From: Enterococcus ureilyticus
GTDB lineage: Bacteria; Bacillota; Bacilli; Lactobacillales; Enterococcaceae
DNA length: 64,000 nucleotides
NCBI RefSeq assembly: GCF_001730315.1
Contig: NZ_MIKC01000001.1
Coordinates: forward strand, 124,001 to 188,000
Reading direction: 5' to 3'
This document shows, one piece after another, positions 48,524-57,659 of this stretch. Every line of letters begins with the position of its first letter. The first letter of the stretch is position 1. The position numbers and the translations under genes were made by a program. The notes under the pieces were generated by a model that saw only the letters and a list, made by a program, of their open reading frames with translations, was not told the DNA's origin and made no database searches.

Positions 48524-51166
48524 CTATGATTGAGACAACCAATTTGCGACTTCCGTTAAGGCATCGTTGATCCCATCTGGATTTTTCCCACCTGCTTGAG
48601 CCATATCCGGACGACCGCCGCCACCGCCGCCAATTTTTGGTGCAATTGTTTTGATTAAATCACCAGCTTTTAGCCCTTTTTCATTGGCTCCTTTAGATAT
48701 AGCTGCTAACAAGCTTACTTTATCCTCTTGTGCTGTTGCTAAAACCAATACGTCAGAAAGTTCTTTTTGCTTCCATTGATCCGCTAATTGACGTAATTGA
48801 TTCATATCTTTAACATTTACTTTTGCAGCAATATATGTCGTGCCATTGATTTCTTTGATATCTTTGAAAATGTCTCCTGCTTGTTGGTTCGCTAATTTTC
48901 CAGCAAGTTGTTCATTTTCTTTTTGTAGATCACGTAATTGTTGTTGTAATTGTTCTGTCTTTGAGACAACTTCTTTTAATTGAGGCGATTTAACGATCCC
49001 TGCAATGGCTTTTAATTGTTTTTCTTCTTCATTCATTAACTCATACGCTTCTTTACTTGTAACAGCTTCGATACGACGAACGCCTGCACCGATTCCTGAT
49101 TCAGAAACGATTTTGAAAATACCGATATCTTCTGTGTTTGTGACATGTGTCCCTCCACAAAGCTCGATTGAATAGCCACCTATATTGACAACACGGACTT
49201 CTTTCCCGTATTTTTCACCAAATAAAGCCATAGCACCCATATTTTTCGCTGTGTCGATATCTGTTTCGACTGTTTCAACAGGAATTGCCTCCCAAATTTT
49301 TTCGTTCACGATTGCTTCCATTTGAACTAACTCTTCAGCTGTCACTTGACCAAAATGAGTGAAGTCAAAACGTAAATGTCCTGGAGCAACTAATGAACCG
49401 GCTTGATTGGCATGATCCCCTAAAATATCTTTCAAGGCACGATGCAATAGGTGTGTTGCTGTATGATTTTTCAAAATACGATTACGCATTTTTTCATCAA
49501 CGTGTAGTTCATACGTTGCACTTTCAGTTAATTTTCCTGTTACTTGAACCGTGTGTAAAAATTGGCCATTTGGTGCTTTTAAGACATTTTCTACGTGAGC
49601 TACAATGGTGCCGTTTTGATCTTTGATTGTTCCGTGATCGGCAACTTGTCCTCCCATTTCCGCATAGAAAGGCGTTTCAGCAAAGATCAGTTGAGCTGTC
49701 CCTTCTGAAAGCTCGCTAAGAATTTCTTCCTCTTTTAAAATAATTAAAAGTTTGCTTGTCGCTTCTAAATGACTATACCCGACAAATTTACTCTCAACTT
49801 TAATATCCGTTAGAACAGCCGATTGAACACCCATTGATGTTGCTTTACTTCTAGCAGAACGAGCCCGTGCTCTTTGAGCTTCCATTTCTTTTTCAAATCC
49901 AGCATGATCTACTTTCAAGCCTGAATCTTCTGCAACTTCTTCTGTTAATTCCACAGGGAAACCATACGTATCGTACAATTTGAAGATATCTTTTCCATTT
50001 AACGTATCTTCACTAGTCGCTTTTACTTTTTCAATTAACTCATTTAAAATATCTAATCCTTCATTGATTGTTTCATGGAAACGTTCTTCTTCTGTGCGCA
50101 CTACTTTTTCGATGAATTCTTTTTGTTGTAGTACTTCTGGATAATAACTTACCATTACTTCGCCAACTACCGGAACTAGTTTGTACAAGAAAGCTTCGTT
50201 AACTCCTAATTTTTTACCATGCATAACCGCACGACGTAATAAACGACGCAAGACATAGCCACGACCTTCATTTGATGGTAACGCTCCATCACCGATTGCA
50301 AACGATAAGGCACGGATATGGTCAGCAATGACTTTAAATGAAATATCCGTTTGCGGTGATTGGCCATAGATTACTTGTCCGCTTAATTTTTCTACTGCAT
50401 GTATGATCGGCATAAATAAATCTGTTTCAAAGTTCGTCGGTGCATTTTGAACAATGGAAACCATGCGCTCTAAGCCCATGCCCGTATCAATATTTTTATG
50501 CGGTAACGGCTCGTAAGTATCATCTGCTTGGTGGTTAAATTCAGAAAATACTAAGTTCCAAATTTCTAAATAACGTTCATTTTCACCACCAGGATAATTT
50601 TCTGGATCATCTTCTGCAACATCGTTAAACGACTCCCCACGATCATAGAAAATTTCTGAATCTGGACCACAAGGCCCCGCACCGATATCCCAAAAATTAT
50701 CTTCAATATCAATGATATGATCCATTGATAACCCAACTTCTTCATGCCAAATCCGTTTTGCTTCCGTATCTTTTGGGTAAACTGTGACATATAATTTTTC
50801 AGGATCAAAGGCCATCCATTCAGGAGACGTTAAAAATTCCCATGCCCAATGGATCGCTTCTGTTTTAAAATAATCACCGATCGAGAAGTTCCCTAACATT
50901 TCAAACATGGTATGGTGACGCGCTGTTTTCCCAACGTTTTCAATATCATTGGTCCGAATCGATTTTTGCGCATTCGTGATTCTTGGATTTTCTGGAACGA
51001 CTGAGCCATCAAAATATTTCTTCAACGTTGCAACACCTGAATTGATCCATAATAAGGTTGGATCATTGACAGGCACTAAAGACGCACTTGGCTCCACAGA
51101 ATGTCCTTTTGATTTGAAAAAGTCTAAATACATTTGACGAACTTGACTACTTGATAATTGTTTCAT
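48524..51166 (-). CDS. alaS: alanyl-tRNA synthetase
   Basis: It charges tRNA(Ala) and edits misacylated Ser/Gly. The 880-residue protein has all four parts: class II catalytic core ([20 protein letters not shown], then [20 protein letters not shown] near residue 61), tRNA-recognition domain, editing domain with [17 protein letters not shown] near 565 and the zinc ligands of [10 protein letters not shown] near 662, and a C-terminal coiled coil and DHHA1 domain with the glycine-rich [20 protein letters not shown] chose ATG at 51166, with AGGAA upstream; the frame opens 18 codons earlier. Expression is likely under the T-box leader at 51880-52092. Confidence 0.97.
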   Translation of the reverse strand: MKQLSSSQVRQMYLDFFKSKGHSVEPSASLVPVNDPTLLWINSGVATLKKYFDGSVVPENPRITNAQKSIRTNDIENVGKTARHHTMFEMLGNFSIGDYFKTEAIHWAWEFLTSPEWMAFDPEKLYVTVYPKDTEAKRIWHEEVGLSMDHIIDIEDNFWDIGAGPCGPDSEIFYDRGESFNDVAEDDPENYPGGENERYLEIWNLVFSEFNHQADDTYEPLPHKNIDTGMGLERMVSIVQNAPTNFETDLFMPIIHAVEKLSGQVIYGQSPQTDISFKVIADHIRALSFAIGDGALPSNEGRGYVLRRLLRRAVMHGKKLGVNEAFLYKLVPVVGEVMVSYYPEVLQQKEFIEKVVRTEEERFHETINEGLDILNELIEKVKATSEDTLNGKDIFKLYDTYGFPVELTEEVAEDSGLKVDHAGFEKEMEAQRARARSARSKATSMGVQSAVLTDIKVESKFVGYSHLEATSKLLIILKEEEILSELSEGTAQLIFAETPFYAEMGGQVADHGTIKDQNGTIVAHVENVLKAPNGQFLHTVQVTGKLTESATYELHVDEKMRNRILKNHTATHLLHRALKDILGDHANQAGSLVAPGHLRFDFTHFGQVTAEELVQMEAIVNEKIWEAIPVETVETDIDTAKNMGAMALFGEKYGKEVRVVNIGGYSIELCGGTHVTNTEDIGIFKIVSESGIGAGVRRIEAVTSKEAYELMNEEEKQLKAIAGIVKSPQLKEVVSKTEQLQQQLRDLQKENEQLAGKLANQQAGDIFKDIKEINGTTYIAAKVNVKDMNQLRQLADQWKQKELSDVLVLATAQEDKVSLLAAISKGANEKGLKAGDLIKTIAPKIGGGGGGRPDMAQAGGKNPDGINDALTEVANWLSQS

Positions 51167-51229
51167 TGTTCGATTCCTACTTTCTAAAATAAGTGATTGG
51201 TATTTTATAAAACAAAACATTATTCTACT

Positions 51230-51793
51230 TTAATTTAATTCAAACTGTTCTAAAATTTGATCAGCCGCTTGCTGGGCCGTCAGCTTTGTAACATCTAGTC
51301 GATAATAATATTTTTCATCAATTTCACCTGGAAACGAGTTCAATCGATGCTGTTCATTAGCTAATAAAAGTTCTTTTTCCGAATGAGCGACATTCTGCTT
51401 TGAAGCTTTTTTACTCAAACGATATTCTGTTTTGTTTCTGTACACTCGTTCTTCTAGTTCAGCTTCTAGTTCGATAAAATAAATGTCGATTCCTTTATCA
51501 GAAAAAATTGCCTTATATTGATTAAATTCTTCAATGTCCTCTTTTAAATCAAACCCCAAAACAAAAGTAAAGACTAAACCATTTCCAATTGACTCTTTTG
51601 CAATCTTACTAAAGATGGCTTCACGAAATTCTCTTGAAAGACTGAAAGTCGCAGGAGTCCAGCCAAATAAGGGTTGAAGCAACTCCAAAGTCATATGATT
51701 ATGAAGTAATGGAAGCCTTAATTTATCTGCAATAATTTCTCCAATAGTCATTTTCCCAACAGCCTGAGGACCAAAAATGAAAAATACTTTCAA
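51230..51793 (-). CDS. small P-loop kinase-like protein in the alaS operon
   Basis: A 187-residue P-loop protein resembling nucleoside or shikimate-type kinases and other small AAA ATPases. Walker A is FIFGPQAVGKMTIGEII near residue 6. A lid-like helical region with charged residues lies near 125 (ELEERVYRNKTEYRLSKKA), and the C-terminus is helical. The substrate is unknown. I chose TTG at 51793, six bases after AAAGGAG; the frame runs 50 codons further upstream into the T-box, but with no proper site. It lies between the T-box and alaS on the same strand, so it is probably transcribed from the alanine-responsive promoter. Confidence 0.7.
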   Translation of the reverse strand: MKVFFIFGPQAVGKMTIGEIIADKLRLPLLHNHMTLELLQPLFGWTPATFSLSREFREAIFSKIAKESIGNGLVFTFVLGFDLKEDIEEFNQYKAIFSDKGIDIYFIELEAELEERVYRNKTEYRLSKKASKQNVAHSEKELLLANEQHRLNSFPGEIDEKYYYRLDVTKLTAQQAADQILEQFELN

Positions 51794-51879
51794 AGAACTA
51801 CTCCTTTCTCTAGATAATGATTTCATGCTCCAGCCGTCTCTTTTTATACTGTTCTGCCAAACTAGTATAAAACGCGCAA

Positions 51880-51938
51880 AAACATCATTGCAGTCAAGGA
51901 CGAATGCTCGCGGTACCACCTTGATTGCAATGATGTTT
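51880..51938 (-). terminator. T-box terminator hairpin
   Basis: The arms 51880-51899 and 51919-51938 (AAACATCATTGCA...) form a ~20-bp stem followed on the minus strand by TTTTTGCG. The left part of the antiterminator sequence (51909-51922) lies in its loop and 5' arm, so the two folds are mutually exclusive. Confidence 0.9.
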
Positions 51939-52092
51939 ATCATTACCTCTTAATCTCCATAACGCAGAGTCTCGTTGATATTTCTATCAAAACTTATGTA
52001 AAGGGAGCAATTACATTTCCGTGCTATTCTTCTTTCAGCACTGAAGAACTTTCTGTAAACACTAAAAAACGAATCATATCCTTTAGATTCCC
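51880..52092 (-). ncRNA. T-box riboswitch leader, probably alanine-specific
   Basis: The minus strand contains the T-box core AAGGTGGTACCGCG (51909-51922). Upstream is a long structured leader and downstream an intrinsic terminator. Uncharged tRNA would pair through its acceptor end with the TGG-containing bulge and stabilise the antiterminator. The specifier is probably a GCT (Ala) at 52006-52008 in ATTGCTCCC, and alaS lies downstream; the specifier assignment is tentative. The transcript starts near 52092, from the promoter at 52098-52126. Confidence 0.9.
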
Positions 52093-52097
52093 TACAA

Positions 52098-52126
52098 ATT
52101 ATAAGGAAAGAACAAAAAAAAGTCAA
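52098..52126 (-). promoter_or_regulatory. promoter of the T-box/alaS operon
   Basis: On the minus strand TTGACT (52121-52126), 17 bases, TATAAT (52098-52103). This is one of the best sigma-A promoters in the window. Confidence 0.9.
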
Positions 52127-52137
52127 TGCTTTCTATT

Positions 52138-53244
52138 TTAATTTTCAATTAGAATCGCTTTTCGATACAAATAGTCGGTTGGGCCTAATTTTTGTTCAGG
52201 TAAAATAACATGATCTGAAGTAAAATAAGTCGATAACGGCAGCATCTCTTCAATCAAGCTACTCTGATTCGATCCTTTTTGAGTCAACTTTATAGCGGTC
52301 GGATTAGACGTCAATTCATAACGATCCCTTTGCGTATCGATCACTAAACCGAACATATTCGCACCATCCATTTTACTTTTAATATGGCGGCCGGATTCAT
52401 TTTCTTGAATGAGCAATTCATTGCCCCAACGGAATAAGCGTCTGGTTCCCGCACCTACAGCAAATTCCCATTGATCTTCTGATAATAAACCAAATCCCTC
52501 TCGTTTAAGCGATAATTTTAATTCCGCATGAGTACAATCTGAATGGCTATAAACAAAATAATAATCAGACTCAGGTAAAAATTCTAAATAAAATTTGTCT
52601 TTCTCCAAAAGTGTTTTTGGAAATGACCAACTAAGACTTTCAGCAGCTGATAGCCTTGGAAATAATTTTTCGCAAATCTGCTTTTCATGGGGGAAAAATT
52701 GTTCTATTTCTCCTTCAAACGTTCCTGTGACGGTATCAAAAATCCCCAAAAATTCTGTTCCTGCCGGTAATGCGTATTTTTGAACAAACATAGCAGGAAT
52801 TTTAACTTTTCTTAAATCGGTCGTATGCTCATTTATGTAATCAGAAATCCCTTCTAAGGAAGTTAAATCATAGCTCATTTCTGCTTCATTCCACTCAGCG
52901 GCAGAATCAATTGCTTCGTTCGTCAATGTTGTTTTAAATGTATTCTTTGCTAAATGCTCTACATCAAACCCTAACAATTCATGTGCTCTTAAGCCTTCTG
53001 CCCCTAAATTCCAGCCAAGGATCGCTTCGTTATTGCCTGGAATGAAAACAAATAGTTCACCGTTTAATTCCAATTCAAAGGTGCGGCATTTAATGCCATA
53101 TAGTTCAAAATTTACTAATTCAATTGTATTAACTTCTATTGTTGGCGGAACAAAATACATCAATAGTTGGTGTAAAAGTATTTCTTTTTCAGCATCTTTT
53201 AAGTTCTTCCAATTTGCCCACTCAATTTGTTCAAATAGGTCCAA
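52138..53244 (-). CDS. unknown 368-residue protein with formylglycine-generating-enzyme-like C-terminal motif
   Basis: I do not recognise the whole protein. Residues ~240-285 read like the core of the FGE-sulfatase/C-type-lectin fold: EGFGLLSEDQWEFAVGAGTR then RLFRWGNELL, compared with the common LPTEAEWEYAARGG...YPWGN. The active-site cysteines of true formylglycine-generating enzymes are not evident, so enzymatic activity is unlikely. No signal peptide or membrane segment. The N-terminal half is acidic and unlike anything I know. TTG at 53244 follows GAGGAGGG by six bases. It lies upstream of the alaS promoter, as a separate unit. Confidence 0.65.
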   Translation of the reverse strand: MDLFEQIEWANWKNLKDAEKEILLHQLLMYFVPPTIEVNTIELVNFELYGIKCRTFELELNGELFVFIPGNNEAILGWNLGAEGLRAHELLGFDVEHLAKNTFKTTLTNEAIDSAAEWNEAEMSYDLTSLEGISDYINEHTTDLRKVKIPAMFVQKYALPAGTEFLGIFDTVTGTFEGEIEQFFPHEKQICEKLFPRLSAAESLSWSFPKTLLEKDKFYLEFLPESDYYFVYSHSDCTHAELKLSLKREGFGLLSEDQWEFAVGAGTRRLFRWGNELLIQENESGRHIKSKMDGANMFGLVIDTQRDRYELTSNPTAIKLTQKGSNQSSLIEEMLPLSTYFTSDHVILPEQKLGPTDYLYRKAILIEN

Positions 53245-53275
53245 GTTAAACCCTCCTCGTATTTTAAAAGCAGAG

Positions 53276-53292
53276 CTAGCAAGTATTGCTAG
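53276..53292. promoter_or_regulatory. short inverted repeat between divergent genes
   Basis: CTAGCAA-GTA-TTGCTAG is a perfect seven-base inverted repeat in the space between the divergent 368-residue and GNAT genes. It could be an operator; no regulator is known. Confidence 0.35.
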
Positions 53293-53371
53293 ATGACATC
53301 AAATCTATCTGTTATGATTAAGTATACCATTGAATGAATCTTTCACTAAGAAAATTATCTGGAGGGCTTAT

Positions 53372-53806
53372 ATGCACACTCACTTTGGCTGTGAACGCTG
53401 GCATCAGGCGGCAGCATTTGCTTTGCGTTATGATGTTTTTGTTTTAGAACAAGGCATTTCATTACAAGATGAATTTGATGAACTAGATACACCAGAGCGA
53501 AATTATTTTGTTGTTTATGACCACTCACTAGCAGTCGCAACCATTCGTTATCAGAAAAAAGATGGGGACACAATTCAACCAGACCGTTTTTGTGTAAGAA
53601 AAGAGCATCGCAACAAGGGAATTGGTCGAACATTACTTCGACTATTAGAAGATAAAGCTACGAAAGAAGGCTTTGTATTCAGTATTTTATCTGCAGAAAA
53701 AACCGCTGTATCTTTTTACCAATCGTTGAACTACGAAGTAAACTCTGATGAGTACATAGAAGACGGCCTTGTTTGTGTAGAAATGATCAAAAAAATCAGC
53801 AGCTAA
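53372..53806 (+). CDS. GNAT family N-acetyltransferase (ElaA-like)
   Basis: A 144-residue acetyl-CoA-dependent acetyltransferase. WHQAAAFALRYDVFVLEQGI near residue 9 matches the YjcF/ElaA-type opening. The acetyl-CoA-binding motif A is KEHRNKGIGRTLLRLLEDKA near 80-100, and ESILSAEKTAVSFYQSLNYE-like motif B follows near 113. Substrate unknown. I chose ATG at 53372 (MHTHFGCERWH), five bases after GGAGGG; the frame opens 14 codons earlier. It runs opposite to its neighbours and shares a bidirectional terminator with cshB. Confidence 0.88.
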   Translation: MHTHFGCERWHQAAAFALRYDVFVLEQGISLQDEFDELDTPERNYFVVYDHSLAVATIRYQKKDGDTIQPDRFCVRKEHRNKGIGRTLLRLLEDKATKEGFVFSILSAEKTAVSFYQSLNYEVNSDEYIEDGLVCVEMIKKISS

Positions 53807-53836
53807 GATGACTTGCTCATCTTGCTGCTGATTTTT
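53791..53836. terminator. bidirectional terminator between the GNAT gene and cshB
   Basis: AAAAATCAGCAGC pairs with GCTGCTGATTTTT, extended by an inner AAGATGA/TCATCTT stem, flanked by A and T tracts. It overlaps both stop codons of the converging genes. Confidence 0.9.
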
Positions 53837-55187
53837 ATTTATAACTATTTTTTTTAGACTTTTTCGCTGTTCTAGTTTGTTGACGGCGTTCAACTTTACG
53901 CTTTTGCTTATTGCTAGCTGAAATTGCCCATTCAATTTTCTTTTTATACCCTGGTTTGATTTTTTTCTTTTTCTTTTTGACCAAACCAATCAATGTTGGG
54001 TCTTCTAAGGCATCTTTAGACTTTTCACGTTTTGTTCGACGATTACGATCATACGTATCAATAATCTCGCCATTTTTGATTTCTTTTGGTTGGAACTTGA
54101 TACCCAAGTCCTCAACCTCAGAAATTGCTTCTTCATCAGCTGGTGAATACAACGTAATGGCGGTTCCGTCTAATCCGTTACGCCCAGTTCTACCTACTCG
54201 ATGAATAAAGAAATCCAAATCACTTGGAACTTCTGCATTGATCACGTGAGAAACACCTTCAATGTCGATTCCACGCGCAGCTAAATCCGTCGCAACGACA
54301 TATTGAAATTCTAGATCTTGAACTTGGCGCATCACACGTTTACGTTCTCTAGGAGAAATATCCCCATGAATTTTTGCGACTTTCAAGCCTTGATCTTTTA
54401 AGTAATCAGTAATTTCATCCACACGTTGTTTCGTATTCGCAAATATAATCACTAAATACGGATGACCAATCGTTAATAATTGATAAATCAAACGATTTTT
54501 ATCTTTTCCTTTTGTAGAAATCAGCCAATTATCAATCGTTTCGGAAATGATATTTTTAGGTTTAATATGCTCGATAACAGGGTTTTCCATATATTTTTTT
54601 AAGAAGGGTTTTAACTTTTCAGGAATCGTTGCGGAGAAAACCAGCATTTGTAATTTGTCTGGTAAACGCCCAGCAATCTGATCGACCTCTTCTAAAAAGC
54701 CCATATCTAACGTCATGTCCGCTTCATCGACAACGAAAGCAAATGCCGTATGTGCTTTTAACGCTTGTTCATTCATCAAATCTAAAATACGTCCCGGCGT
54801 TCCAATCACCACATGGGGTTGTTGTTTTTTCAGCTTCGCAACTTGTCGTTGTTTGTCCGTTCCACCCACAAAATTTGTCACACGCATTTCTGGTTGACTG
54901 AATTTAGCGATTTGAATCGCTTCTTGATAAATTTGATTCGCTAACTCTCGGCTAGGGGCCGTAATTAGAATTTGTACTTCATCCAATTGAGGATTTACTT
55001 TATTCATCAATGGTAATAAAAAGGTGTGGGTCTTACCGCTTCCGGTTTGTGATTGACCAATCACACTCTTACCTTTTTTAATGACAGGGATCAATTTTTC
55101 TTGTACTTCTGTTGGTTGCTCAAACCCTTTATCTGCTAGTGCTTCCATGATAAAATCGTTGAACTGAAATTGTTTAAATGAACTCAT
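53835..55187 (-). CDS. cshB: DEAD-box ATP-dependent RNA helicase CshB
   Basis: A 450-residue cytosolic RNA helicase, used for RNA remodelling and cold adaptation. The motifs follow in order: Q-motif GFEQPTEVQEKLIP, motif I GQSQTGSGKTHTF near residue 43, GTPGRILDL near 130, DEAD in VVDEADMTLDMGF near 151, SAT near 184, and motif VI HRVGRTGRNG near 334. A basic C-terminal tail of ~70 residues (KKKKKIKPGYKKKIE) suits RNA binding. The CshB/YqfR assignment rests on length and on the overall match to Bacillus YqfR. ATG at 55187 follows GAGGT. Confidence 0.93.
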   Translation of the reverse strand: MSSFKQFQFNDFIMEALADKGFEQPTEVQEKLIPVIKKGKSVIGQSQTGSGKTHTFLLPLMNKVNPQLDEVQILITAPSRELANQIYQEAIQIAKFSQPEMRVTNFVGGTDKQRQVAKLKKQQPHVVIGTPGRILDLMNEQALKAHTAFAFVVDEADMTLDMGFLEEVDQIAGRLPDKLQMLVFSATIPEKLKPFLKKYMENPVIEHIKPKNIISETIDNWLISTKGKDKNRLIYQLLTIGHPYLVIIFANTKQRVDEITDYLKDQGLKVAKIHGDISPRERKRVMRQVQDLEFQYVVATDLAARGIDIEGVSHVINAEVPSDLDFFIHRVGRTGRNGLDGTAITLYSPADEEAISEVEDLGIKFQPKEIKNGEIIDTYDRNRRTKREKSKDALEDPTLIGLVKKKKKKIKPGYKKKIEWAISASNKQKRKVERRQQTRTAKKSKKNSYK

Positions 55188-55253
55188 TTACCTCACCTCT
55201 TTCAAACTTGTTGTGTAAGTCCTCATGCATTATACCACAAAAACTGCGATTCC

Positions 55254-56429
55254 TTATTGATTTTCTACATTTTCCTCTCTTTTTATCGTGCTGATCGTAT
55301 AGGTATGGCTCGCCTTTTCATAAAATAATCGACGCTTCTTTCTAACCAATACATACAGAACATTAATGAAAAATAGCAATAATAGAAACGAGCAAAATAG
55401 AAACAACATAAGACTCACTAACTGTAACATCCGATTACTAGAATTGAGTAAATCAGCTGAACTCGTCATGTAAGAACTGATCAAACCATAAACAACATAC
55501 AAATAACCATACCGGATAAATAACGCTCTGAAACGAATTTTTTCATGCCCTTCTTCTACAACTTGAATACGCACAACTTTCTTGCCGATTGTTTCCCCAT
55601 TCGTAAGCTTAGGTAGCAACATAAACACTATAAACACCATAGCGAAAAACCAGACTCGTCCTTCTAATGCAGGATATCCCACAAACCATTGTTTGTATTC
55701 TGGGATTAAATTGAGCGTAAACATCCCAATCGCTTGCACAATCGAAATCACAAACCAATCGATCAAAAAAGCCACAAAACGCCGAAATAAACTAACGGAT
55801 TGCCCTTTTTCATAGGCGGCTTCATCCAACTCGTCTCTTGTTGGAAATAAAAAGGTCAACATCGGTGTAATCGTATAACCGACAATTCCACCAAACGTAT
55901 TATTGATCAAATCATTCACGTCCGCTAACCGATAAGGTCTAGGATAAATAAAATACAACCCGCTCAACTGCGTTAACTCAAAAAACAGCGACAAGAGAAA
56001 ACTAGCGAGAACTACTTTTTTGAATGAAAGTTTGTAATAATAACGTAAATACACCCCAAAAGGAACGAGCAACAGAACGTTGAAAACCGGCTCCAACACG
56101 ACGCCTTGCCTTAACGCTGGGATAAAGGTACTTGGATCATGAATATTCAAGACCGTCTCTTGCATAAAACGGTTAACAAAATAAAACGGCCGCAATTCTA
56201 ACATTTGGCTCGTATATTGCGCTACCTCAGTTCGAGGCGGCAGTGGTAAAATAATTAAAAAATAAGCGCATAGTAAATAGAAAACAAATGAATAAAGTAT
56301 TAGTGCTCTTCTGAATAAAAATGTTCCGTATTTCCGGTATTCACGAATCACAAGCACAAATGAAATCGCAAAGGCTAAAAAAGGAAAAACGATTATCGCA
56401 GTTTTGATTGGTGCTGCATAAGCTGACAT
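55254..56429 (-). CDS. VanZ-like/RDD fusion membrane protein
   Basis: A 391-residue integral membrane protein with two recognised halves. Residues ~1-190 are a VanZ-like domain: helices plus ELTQLSGLYFIYPRPYRLAD and then VNDLINNTFGGIVGY, the family motif. Residues ~215-350 are an RDD domain: SLFRRFVAFLIDWFVISIVQ near 213 and NGETIGKKVVRIQVVEE near 293. VanZ is linked to teicoplanin resistance in some enterococci; this distant homologue should not be taken as a resistance gene. Function unknown. ATG at 56429 follows GAAGGAG. Confidence 0.88.
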   Translation of the reverse strand: MSAYAAPIKTAIIVFPFLAFAISFVLVIREYRKYGTFLFRRALILYSFVFYLLCAYFLIILPLPPRTEVAQYTSQMLELRPFYFVNRFMQETVLNIHDPSTFIPALRQGVVLEPVFNVLLLVPFGVYLRYYYKLSFKKVVLASFLLSLFFELTQLSGLYFIYPRPYRLADVNDLINNTFGGIVGYTITPMLTFLFPTRDELDEAAYEKGQSVSLFRRFVAFLIDWFVISIVQAIGMFTLNLIPEYKQWFVGYPALEGRVWFFAMVFIVFMLLPKLTNGETIGKKVVRIQVVEEGHEKIRFRALFIRYGYLYVVYGLISSYMTSSADLLNSSNRMLQLVSLMLFLFCSFLLLLFFINVLYVLVRKKRRLFYEKASHTYTISTIKREENVENQ

Positions 56430-56617
56430 TTAGAACTCACTCCTTCTTCTTTAGTTTAGTAGAAAATAAACACTTTGTCATTTGTAATAACTATAGCTTT
56501 AACAAAAAATATATTTTGCAAATTGAAAAAATTGCAGTATGATTGAGTCATGGAGCAACGAATAGTTGTATTTCTAACAAATTATATTATTCAATTTTTA
56601 CATACGGAGGCTTTTCT

Positions 56618-56941
56618 ATGTTAAATCCATACTTTGCTTTTGGCGTCCCCATCTTTCTACTTTTTTTATATGTTGTATTTGCTATTATTAGAAAAAAAAG
56701 CAAGCTGCATTATATCGGATTCGTTCTTTTACTGATCTCATCCTTTATGATGGCGTTTAGTTTTCAGGTGCTACAAGGGTTATGGACTTTGGAAGACAGT
56801 CATGCTACTGAACAACTAGAAACATTAGGGTATGCACCAGAAATACTGTGGCTTCCACTCATTTTAGGTGCAATATTGGCACTTCTCAACCTTTGGAGAG
56901 GTGTAAAAAGAGTGAAATCTTTTCGGGAAGAATCCAATTAA
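56618..56941 (+). CDS. small membrane protein, unknown
   Basis: A 107-residue protein with three hydrophobic segments (residues ~6-24, ~34-54, ~78-96) and a basic C-terminus (RGVKRVKSFREESN). I do not recognise it. I chose ATG at 56618 (MLNPYFAFGVPIF), seven bases after CGGAGG; the frame opens 25 codons earlier without a site. Its terminator is at 56963-56992. It is divergent from the VanZ-RDD gene. Confidence 0.7.
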   Translation: MLNPYFAFGVPIFLLFLYVVFAIIRKKSKLHYIGFVLLLISSFMMAFSFQVLQGLWTLEDSHATEQLETLGYAPEILWLPLILGAILALLNLWRGVKRVKSFREESN

Positions 56942-56962
56942 AAAGCAAATAAAGAGCATGTA

Positions 56963-56992
56963 GCTGGAATGAGGATACTTCTTCACTCCAGC
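56963..56992 (+). terminator. terminator of the 107-residue membrane protein gene
   Basis: GCTGGAATGAGGA pairs with CTTCACTCCAGC, followed by ATTTTTT. It starts 22 bases after the stop. Confidence 0.85.
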
Positions 56993-57014
56993 ATTTTTTA
57001 ATTACAAACGTTCA

Positions 57015-57044
57015 TTGTCTTTTACAGTAGCCACTTGCTATAAT
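57015..57044 (+). promoter_or_regulatory. promoter of the cytidine deaminase-like gene
   Basis: TTGTCT (57015-57020), 18 bases, then an extended TGCTATAAT -10 (hexamer 57039-57044). Very close to consensus. Confidence 0.85.
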
Positions 57045-57076
57045 TAAGACCATCACTAAATAACGGAGGTACATTT

Positions 57077-57499
57077 ATTGATATCTGGGAAACCTTGTAT
57101 GAAAAAGCGAAAAAAGTATATTATCCCACAGAAGTCACGCCATTTATTTATGCACACCATGTAGTCAGTGCTTTAGAAAGTGAAAACGGCGAAATTTACA
57201 CTGGTTTTTGTATTGAAAGTTGCAGTGGCGTAATGGATTTATGTGCTGAACGGACAGCCGCTTTAAATATGTATATGAATAGTGGTCAAACCGTTATAAA
57301 ACGTATCATCACTTTTCGAAGTGAAGCACCTGAAGGTCTGGGCGGAATGCCCTGCGGTGCTTGTAGAGAATTATTGCTACAGTTTTCTCAAAAAAATAAA
57401 GATACAGAAATTATGGTTGATTATCAGAAACGAGAAACGATTCCCCTTGAAGAGCTAGTTCCAAATTGGTGGGGTTGGTCGAGGTATGAAAATCAATAG
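57077..57499 (+). CDS. cytidine deaminase-family zinc enzyme, probable ATT start
   Basis: A ~140-residue single-domain deaminase. The zinc site is CAE at residues 56-58 and PCGAC at 92-96 (Cys56, Cys93 and Cys96 bind zinc, Glu58 is the proton shuttle). The Cys in place of the first His is usual for the cytidine deaminase branch, so cytidine or deoxycytidine is the likely substrate; blasticidin-type deaminases are alternatives. The frame opens after a stop at 57041-57043, and the only canonical start is a TTG at 57095, 24 bases after GGAGGT. An in-frame ATT at 57077 sits six bases after GGAGGT and adds MDIWET. I favour ATT. No operon partner. Confidence 0.85.
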   Translation: MDIWETLYEKAKKVYYPTEVTPFIYAHHVVSALESENGEIYTGFCIESCSGVMDLCAERTAALNMYMNSGQTVIKRIITFRSEAPEGLGGMPCGACRELLLQFSQKNKDTEIMVDYQKRETIPLEELVPNWWGWSRYENQ

Positions 57500-57624
57500 G
57501 TTCTAACATTTGCGAAAAAGGGCTAAAAAAACGTGAAACAATACGCTCTCACTTTCTCTTATTAATTACGCACTATTTACGTTTTTTCATGAAAATAAAG
57601 TTCAAAAAATTTCTTCTGTTCCCG

Positions 57625-57653
57625 TTGAGCTAGCGTATTCAATTCGGTATACT
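57625..57653 (+). promoter_or_regulatory. promoter upstream of the tandem RNA
   Basis: TTGAGC (57625-57630), 17 bases, TATACT (57648-57653). A transcript would start near 57660, about 65 bases before the first conserved hairpin. Confidence 0.65.
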
Positions 57654-57659
57654 TAAGTC

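Noticed and set aside
51794-51943. Long N-terminal extension of the kinase-like gene to 51943
   Set aside because: It would run through the T-box terminator and has no ribosome site; TTG at 51793 has AAAGGAG at the right distance.
53687-53989. 100-codon minus-strand frame across the cshB end
   Set aside because: Overlaps cshB and the GNAT gene in other frames and crosses their terminator; no start signal.
55254-56429. VanZ-type teicoplanin resistance gene
   Set aside because: Only the VanZ-like domain is shared; it is fused to RDD and no vanHAX-type genes are near. A common housekeeping membrane family.
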